Assembly (NCBI GenBank): GCA_025349905.2
Contig: MU625013.1
Location: 1-14,187 of the forward strand
Source of the DNA: Blastocladiella britannica
Taxonomy: Eukaryota > Blastocladiomycota > Blastocladiomycetes > Blastocladiales > Blastocladiaceae
Length of the DNA stretch: 14,187 nucleotides
Direction: 5' to 3'
Made by a program: the position numbers and the translations under genes. This document shows positions 9,157-14,187 of the stretch, piece by piece. Every line of letters starts with the position of its first letter. Positions within the stretch are counted from its first letter, which is position 1. The notes under the pieces were generated by a model, which saw nothing but the letters and a program-made list of their open reading frames with translations, ran no database searches and was not told where the DNA came from.

Positions 9157-9352
9157 CTCCTTGCGACTGCTGCCGTTGGTTGGTGATTTGGTGATTTGGC
9201 ACGTGCTACATGGAAATTCACGCAAATTTTTTTTTTTCATCGCCGAAAATCTGATAATTCCATTCTACCAAGGACGAGACGACGAGCGACGAGCGACGAG
9301 CGACGACCAATTTACAATACCGTCGTGAGCCTACTCTTATTGGAAATATACA
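9157..9352 (+). promoter_or_regulatory. DCC1-RRP12 intergenic region with RRP12 promoter
   Basis: These 196 bp hold the DCC1 3' UTR and the RRP12 promoter. Visible elements are CACGTG at 9200-9205 (the E-box bound by bHLH factors), a T11 tract followed by TTCATCGC at 9224-9243 that resembles fused RRPE and PAC ribosome-biogenesis elements, a 7-bp tandem repeat at 9281-9307, and TTATTGGAAA at 9337-9346 just before the start codon. No clear TATA box is seen. Confidence 0.5.
9281..9307 (+). repeat. 7-bp tandem repeat GACGAGC in the RRP12 leader
   Basis: Three perfect copies of GACGAGC (9281-9287, 9288-9294, 9295-9301) are followed by a partial fourth ending near 9307. A degenerate copy (GACGAGA) precedes the array at 9273. 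It lies 46-72 nt before the RRP12 ATG, so it is probably in the 5' UTR. Confidence 0.85.
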
Positions 9353-12300
9353 ATGACAAATTCGCTGCAAACGAAAATCAAGGACCTGCGCCAGTCCATC
9401 GCGTCGGTTCGTGCCATCGCCCAATGCCATTCGTATAAACCACGTCAAAAAAGCTGACTATTTAAAAATTATATTAGACGCTGGTCAGCCAGGGACTGTA
9501 CCCCGGCGCAGAGCAAACTCCCATTGCCACACTCGGCGCGCTCCTGTCCTTTATCGATCAGCACAAGGAACTCGCCGGCGCTGAGGAGGAGCGATGCGCT
9601 GCATTCTTTCTGCTGGCCGAAATCTGCAACGAGTGCGTTTGTCCCCTACTTCAATCGCGTCCTTTACTCACCATATTGATTCGACAGGGTGCCTCGGTCC
9701 CTGCTCAAGGCCCAGCGCCAGACCGTGCTGCTCTTTACCCTGACTGTCGTAGAAATGGACACGGACGCGTCCACGACCATCCGCTACGTAAGTCAAACCA
9801 ATCCATACGTTATTTGAAAAGGTCTCAATCTCACAAAACCATCACATTGTAACAGTGTATCCGCTGCATCGAAAAGACCCTCAACACCATCGACGCAGCG
9901 GCATGGCAGGAGCCCATTGTCAAGTCGTCGATTGACGCGCTCGTGGCGCTCTCGATCGACGACCGGTCGTCGGTGCGCAAGGCCGCGCACCACACGGTGC
10001 AGCACATTCTGGCCAACCCGCCGCCGCCCAACTCGGTGCACCCGGTGGCGCGGCACGCCGGCACGTGCATTGGCCGCTTGCTCACGGAGCTGCTCGGCAG
10101 CAACGATTTCACCAGCGCGCTGCACCTGCTGTCGATGCTGCACCGGCTGACGCTGTTCCTCCCCGATACGGTGATTGAGCCGCTCGTGGACCTGCTCTAC
10201 GGGTTGCCGGCACGCAACCTGCCCACCGTCACTCGCAGCGTGTTTGGTGTGTTCACGGCCGTGGCATCGCGGCCCGCCGCTTTCACCGCCTGGGACGCCA
10301 CCAAGCGCGCGGCGCTGCTCGATGCGGTGCTGGCCATCAAGCCCAACGCCGACGACCGCGTGCTGGCCGCCGCGTGGCTCGCTGCCACGGCTGCCGCGCT
10401 CGAGGCGCTCAACGTCGAGAACCCGGCGCTCGGGGCCGCGCGCCTTCACTCAGTGATTGCCGACCACCTGTTCCCCGCACTCCAGTCGCAGCACGCGACG
10501 GTGCTTGCGGCGGCCGAAAAAGTGATTGTGCGGCTGGTGGACAAGTGCGTTCCCGATCTGATGATTGAGCACGCGCTCGCGGCCCTGGCAGCAGCCGGCG
10601 GACTTCCAGCATCGCAGCGCGAGCAGCGCGCCGACCTGGAACGCATTGTGATCACGTGCGAGCTGGGTCTCAGCGTACGGTACCAGGCGGCGTGGCCGCA
10701 CGTGCTGCGGATTCTCGGGGCGCTGGTGCGTCGGCTCGGCGCCACGGCCGCGTCGCTGATGCGCGGCACGTTGGAGCTGGTGGGCGAGTTCCGCGACGAG
10801 CCCGAGTTCCCGCACAAGCACGAGCTGGATGGCCTGCTGGCGACCGCCGTCACGTCCATGGGCGCGCGCGCGTTCCTGTCAGTCCTGCCCCTCAACATTG
10901 AGCGCGCGGGCGAGCCGGGCGTACCTGTGCGCACATACTTGCTCCCGCTGATGGAACACAGCGTGCAGCGCACCGAGCTCGGGTACTTTGTGGAGGCGTT
11001 TGTGCCACTGGCCAAGCACCTGGCAGCGCGTGTCGCCGCATACTCGGCGCAGGACAACCGCGAGGTCGAGGCCAAAGTGCACGAGGCACTGTACCTGCAG
11101 GTGTGGTCGCTGCTGCCCGGGTTTTGCACGTACCCGACCGATCTCAAGGCTTCATTTGGCGGCATTGGGCCCATCATGGGCGACGCTCTGCGCGACGAGC
11201 CGGCGCTGCGCGCCGTGGTGTGCCACGCGCTGCACAACCTGATTGCCAAGAACCGCGCGATTGCGGCGCTGCCCTCGGACGATGATGTCCCCGAGGACCT
11301 GGTTCGCGCCTGCGGTCTGACGCGCGAGTCGGCCGCCACCAACGTCCGCGGCATCGCGGTCTCGGCCAAGTTCTTTTTGCCACTGCTGTTCAACCTGTAC
11401 AAGGAGATGAGCGCCACTGCGCGCGTGCACGTGGCCGACCTGATTGCCGAGTTTGTGGCCATTGCCGATATTCCCGTGCTGTCGATGCTGTACTCGCAGG
11501 TGATGGGGTCGCTGCAGGCTCCATCCGCGGACGGGACCGGCGCTGCAGCGCTGGCGCCAGAGCTGCAGGACTCGCTGCTCGACCTGGCAATGCTGCTGCT
11601 GCCGCGTCTCCCCGAGGCGGCGGTCCAGCCGCTGTTCCAGCTGGTCCTGCAGGGGCTCGGTTCGGCGCACCAAAAGAAATGCTACCGGATGCTCACCAAG
11701 ATGCTGGGCATGCCCAACGGCCTGGCGGTGTTGAACTCGCAACTCACGGTGCTCGAGGAGCAGGTGATTGTCGGCGGGTCGCTGCAGACCGAGCTTGGCG
11801 CTAAGAAATACCGTCTGCAGTTCCTGTGCGCGGCGGTGGAGGCGCTGGTGACCCCGTCGGTGCGGCTGGTCACACTGCTACTGCCCGAGGCCATGGAGTC
11901 GTTCAAGGAGGCCAACGGGACGGCCCGCGAGCTCGGTGGAGAACTTGTGATCAAGCTCGGGAACAAGATGCTCGAGGACGACGGCGGCGACGATGCCATG
12001 ACCGACGAGCACGGGATTGACCGGTTTATCAAGATGATTGCCGCCGGACTGGTGGCTACCTCTCCGTACTTTGTTTCGGCTACCGTCATGGTGCTGGCGC
12101 GCGTGTGCTACGAGTTCCGTGGTATGTTTTTTTCTTTTCAATTTTATACTTTGGCATTACACCTTAACTCATTTCATACAAAAAAAAAAAAAAAAAAGAT
12201 CTGGTCTCGGACGAGCTCTTTGCATCCATGCTCCCCGCGATCCTGGTGCTGCTGCAAATGAAGAACCGCGAAGTGTCGAAAACCGTGTTCAAGTTCATGA

Positions 12301-13538
12301 AGGTGACGTCGGTCGCGTTCCCCAAGGAGACGGTGCAGCCGCACCTGGCATCGCTCATGGACGCGGCGCTTCACCTGGGCGACGCGTACGGGTCTGAATT
12401 CAAGGTACCTGTGCGCCACTTTACCCAGCGCATGTGCCGCGAGTTCTCGGTCGATGCGATCGAGGCGGTGGTACCTGAGGCGCACCGCAAGCTCATTTCC
12501 AACATCCGCAAGCGCACCGAGCGCGCCAAGCGGCGCCGTGCCGCGGGTGAGGAGTCGGGTGCTAAGGCGACCGATGCGGCGAAGGCGGCGCGCGACGGCG
12601 ATGACGAGACGATCGGCATGACCAAGCGCGGGTCATCGCGGGCGGGAGACTACAGCGGCGCGTTCGATCGCATCGTGTACGGCGACTCGAGCGACTCGGA
12701 GGTCGAGGACGACGGACCCGTTGTTGCCAACACATCAGGTGCGCCCAAGAAGAGCAAGCGTGCCAGCGCCCTTTCCAATAGCGACGACCTGTACATTCAG
12801 GAGGACGAGGCCGACGTGATGGATTTCCTGGACCAGCGGGTGGTCTCGCACGTGCTGGCATCCAAGCCGCGGTCCACCAAGCAACGGCAGGAGGAGCGCA
12901 AGCGCAAGCTCGACACCGAGTTTGAGGTCAACGCCGACGGCCGCCTCGTGATTCCGGCCGAGTCGGGCGCTAGTTCTGCGGGAGGCAAGTCGGCGCGGAT
13001 GGCGGCGGTGGCCGCCGCCGCTCAGGCCGCCGGTGGGTCCGTTGGCGCGTTCGACTACTACATGGAGTCGATCGAGTCGGCCGACGGGTTCAAGCGCGCC
13101 GGTCGTAAGATCAAGTTTGACCACGCGGCGTCGCTGGCGTCGCGCACGCAGGCCGCCGACTGGGGGTCCGATGACGAGGGGGCGGCAGCAACCGCTGAAC
13201 CCAGGTCGCTGGGTGTTCGTCGCGGCGAGGCTGAAGAGGACGACACCGAAGCCACAGCTTCAGCCGCACCGGCCGCCAAGAAGCAAACGGCGCGTAAGGT
13301 GGGCCCGCGGGTCAGCGTGCGTGGGCTTGGGGCCGAGTACCGGTCCAAGAAGGCGCACGGCGACGTCAAGCGCGCCGGCATGCCCGACCCGTTCGCGTAT
13401 GTCCCACTCTCGGCCAAGATCGTGGGCAACCGCCACAAGTCGGTCAAGCTCAGCGGGTCAATGCTCGCGGGCGTTGCCAAGGGCGACAAGGGGAAGCGCA
13501 AGATCTCCGGGTACAAGACCAAGCAGCACAAGAAGTAG
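9353..13538 (+). CDS. RRP12: RRP12, HEAT-repeat ribosome biogenesis and export factor
   Basis: Exons are 9353-9406, 9478-9632, 9688-9787, 9856-12121 and 12199-13538. They sum to 3,915 nt, or 1,304 aa plus TAG, close to human RRP12 (about 1,297) and yeast Rrp12 (about 1,228). Residues 1 to about 950 form helical HEAT-type repeats. The NUC173 core lies around 430-620 (LQVWSLLPGFCTYPTDL near the middle). The C-terminal third is charged, with a basic RKRTERAKRRR near 960, the family motif VYGDSSDSEVEDDG near 1020, DVMDFLDQRVVSH, NADGRLVIP, and a conserved GDVKRAGMPDPFAYVPL near 1250 before a Lys-rich end. Family knowledge: Rrp12 works in pre-40S and pre-60S maturation and export, binding Ran and nucleoporins. 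The ATG at 9353 gives the expected short helix (KIKDLRQSIASTLVSQ) before the first conserved repeat. All joins keep frame. Confidence 0.95.
12122..12198 (+). other. RRP12 intron 4 with an oligo-A acceptor
   Basis: The donor is GTATGT and a CTTAAC branch-like site precedes the acceptor. The acceptor AG directly follows an uninterrupted run of 18 A (12180-12197). Splicing gives CGT-GAT-CTG (RDLVSDEL) in phase 1. The other RRP12 introns are 9407-9477 (71 nt, donor GTTCGT, branch GCTGAC), 9633-9687 (55 nt, donor GTGCGT) and 9788-9855 (68 nt, donor GTAAGT). Confidence 0.85.
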
Positions 13539-13544
13539 TCGTTT

Positions 13545-13558
13545 TATATTATAATATA
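13545..13558 (+). terminator. AT-rich palindrome just after RRP12, likely 3'-end processing element
   Basis: TATATTATAATATA is a perfect 14-bp palindrome that begins six bases after the RRP12 stop codon. In yeasts, TATATA-like elements upstream of the cleavage site help define polyadenylation. Function here is inferred from position and composition. A second T-run follows at about 13580-13588. Confidence 0.4.
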
Positions 13559-13919
13559 CACTCATTAATTTACTTGATTCTTTTTTTGGAAATGGAATGG
13601 GCAAAATGAGCGGGAAATGAGGAAAGCGTGGATCAGAGAGTCCAGATTGAGTCCAGTTTCGTTGACTCCACCTCAACATCTACCAAGTGGCGCACACTCG
13701 CGCGCGCCTCCAAATGTCCTCAAGATGACCAGTCGCCTTAAAAAAAGGCACGCCGCATTCTAGCGTGCTCGAGTCTGCACTTGTCCGCACTGCCCGACCA
13801 GCAATTTGATGGGGGGAATTTGGAAAGTGGACTATCCGGTGCGTCCGCGCACCCGAATCGTATCGCGCGCGCACCGTCGAACCCGAATTGCGAAATTGCT
13901 TGGCAATGAGGGACGCGGG

Positions 13920-13925
13920 TATAAA
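13920..13925 (+). promoter_or_regulatory. TATA box of the secreted-protein gene
   Basis: TATAAA followed by GAGCAG sits in a GC-rich stretch 129 bp before the start codon. A transcription start roughly 30 bp downstream, near 13950, would leave a leader of about 100 nt. It is the only clear TATA box in the window and suggests strong or inducible expression. Confidence 0.65.
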
Positions 13926-14054
13926 GAGCAGCGCGCGGGCCCTCCTGCTCGCCGTCAGTTGCTTGGTTCCTCACCAAACGAAAAGAAGCTCACCCTCTCT
14001 TATCGAAATATCCCCCTCTTGCCTCTCCTTCTCCCTTATACAATCGCACCAACC

Positions 14055-14187
14055 ATGACTCGCGTTCTTCTCACGGCGCTCCTGGCACTGGCTGCCACCG
14101 CCACCGCTTACACTCCCTCCGAGTCGTTCCCCGACACCGACAAGTCGCACTGGTCCACCTCCGAGTACGCTCCCCCCGGCTACTACG
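14055..14187 (+). CDS. Secreted protein, N-terminus only (cut by window edge)
   Basis: The ATG at 14055 has a good context (CAACCATGA) and opens a frame that runs off the window after 44 codons. Residues 1-18 are a textbook signal peptide: Thr-Arg, then the hydrophobic core VLLTALLALAA, then an A-T-A cleavage site before Tyr19. The mature start is polar, with Ser, Asp, Tyr and Pro (YTPSESFPDTDKSHW, later APPGYY). The protein therefore probably enters the secretory pathway and ends up outside the cell or in the wall. Too little is visible to name a family. The TATA box and pyrimidine-rich leader suggest it is well expressed. The + strand orientation matches RRP12, but the gap and separate promoter argue for independent control. 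Confidence 0.75.
   Translation, partial: MTRVLLTALLALAATATAYTPSESFPDTDKSHWSTSEYAPPGYY

Larger units (their letters stand above)
13539..14054 (+). promoter_or_regulatory. Intergenic region and promoter of the right-edge secreted-protein gene
   Basis: No convincing gene is present in these 516 bp. The left part is the RRP12 3' region. The middle contains GAGTCCAG twice, 11 bp apart (13638-13645, 13649-13656), then TGACTCC at 13663-13669. ACCCGAAT occurs twice, 30 bp apart (13851-13858, 13881-13888). An inverted repeat ATTGC-TTG-GCAAT lies at 13895-13907, twelve bases before the TATA box. Downstream of the TATA box the leader becomes strongly pyrimidine-rich (about 13990-14040), as in many highly expressed fungal genes. 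Confidence 0.55.

Noticed and set aside
10446..11462. 338-codon open frame on the minus strand inside RRP12
   Set aside because: It is antisense to a strongly conserved exon. Long antisense frames are expected in GC-rich sequence with G/C-ending codons. The translation is rich in Ser, Arg and Ala with no recognisable motif.
13680..13977. Two overlapping minus-strand frames of 64 and 79 codons
   Set aside because: They lie in the promoter and leader of the secreted-protein gene, overlap each other in different frames, cover the TATA box, and show no motif or homology I recognise.
1..14187. CRISPR arrays, insertion sequences, tRNA/rRNA genes, prokaryotic operons
   Set aside because: No spaced direct repeats, transposase-like frames, terminal inverted repeats or tRNA-like cloverleaf sequences were seen. 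Spliceosomal introns and gene content show nuclear eukaryotic DNA.

Overview
The window comes from a compact, GC-rich nuclear genome of a eukaryotic microbe. Six protein genes lie in 14.2 kb with gaps of only about 110-520 bp. Most are interrupted by short GT-AG introns of 55-77 nt, several with a CTGAC/CTGAT-type branch site, which is a fungal style. One gene encodes SPEF2, a protein of the motile 9+2 axoneme, so the organism makes flagellated cells. GC-rich coding sequence, tiny introns, long Ser/Ala/Gly-rich linkers and a flagellum together suggest a zoosporic fungus, most like Blastocladiomycota (Allomyces/Catenaria type). A chytrid or another flagellated relative of fungi is not excluded. 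The placement is inference.

Layout. 2-94 (+): last 30 codons of an unidentified gene. 246-5131 (-): SPEF2/CPC1 homologue, four exons, 1,568 aa, convergent with the left-edge gene. 5275-7666 (-): unrecognised, largely disordered 775-aa protein in two exons. 7777-9156 (+): DCC1 (DSCC1), four exons, 400 aa, divergent from the disordered-protein gene across a 110-bp shared promoter. 9353-13538 (+): RRP12, five exons, 1,304 aa. 13539-14054: promoter region with a TATA box. 14055 to the right edge (+): N-terminus of a secreted protein. I worked out the exon joins by reading frame and by agreement with the conserved parts of each family.

The genes do not form one pathway. SPEF2 belongs to the central-pair apparatus of the flagellum, DCC1 to the Ctf18-RFC clamp loader used in sister-chromatid cohesion, and RRP12 to ribosome-subunit maturation and export. 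The secreted protein has its own TATA promoter. I see no RNA gene, mobile element, CRISPR array or new multi-gene system. The points most worth following are the SPEF2 without a CH domain and with an expanded adenylate-kinase domain, the orphan protein next to it, two competing 5' splice sites in DCC1 that decide between full-length and truncated protein, and a PAC/RRPE-like element upstream of RRP12.
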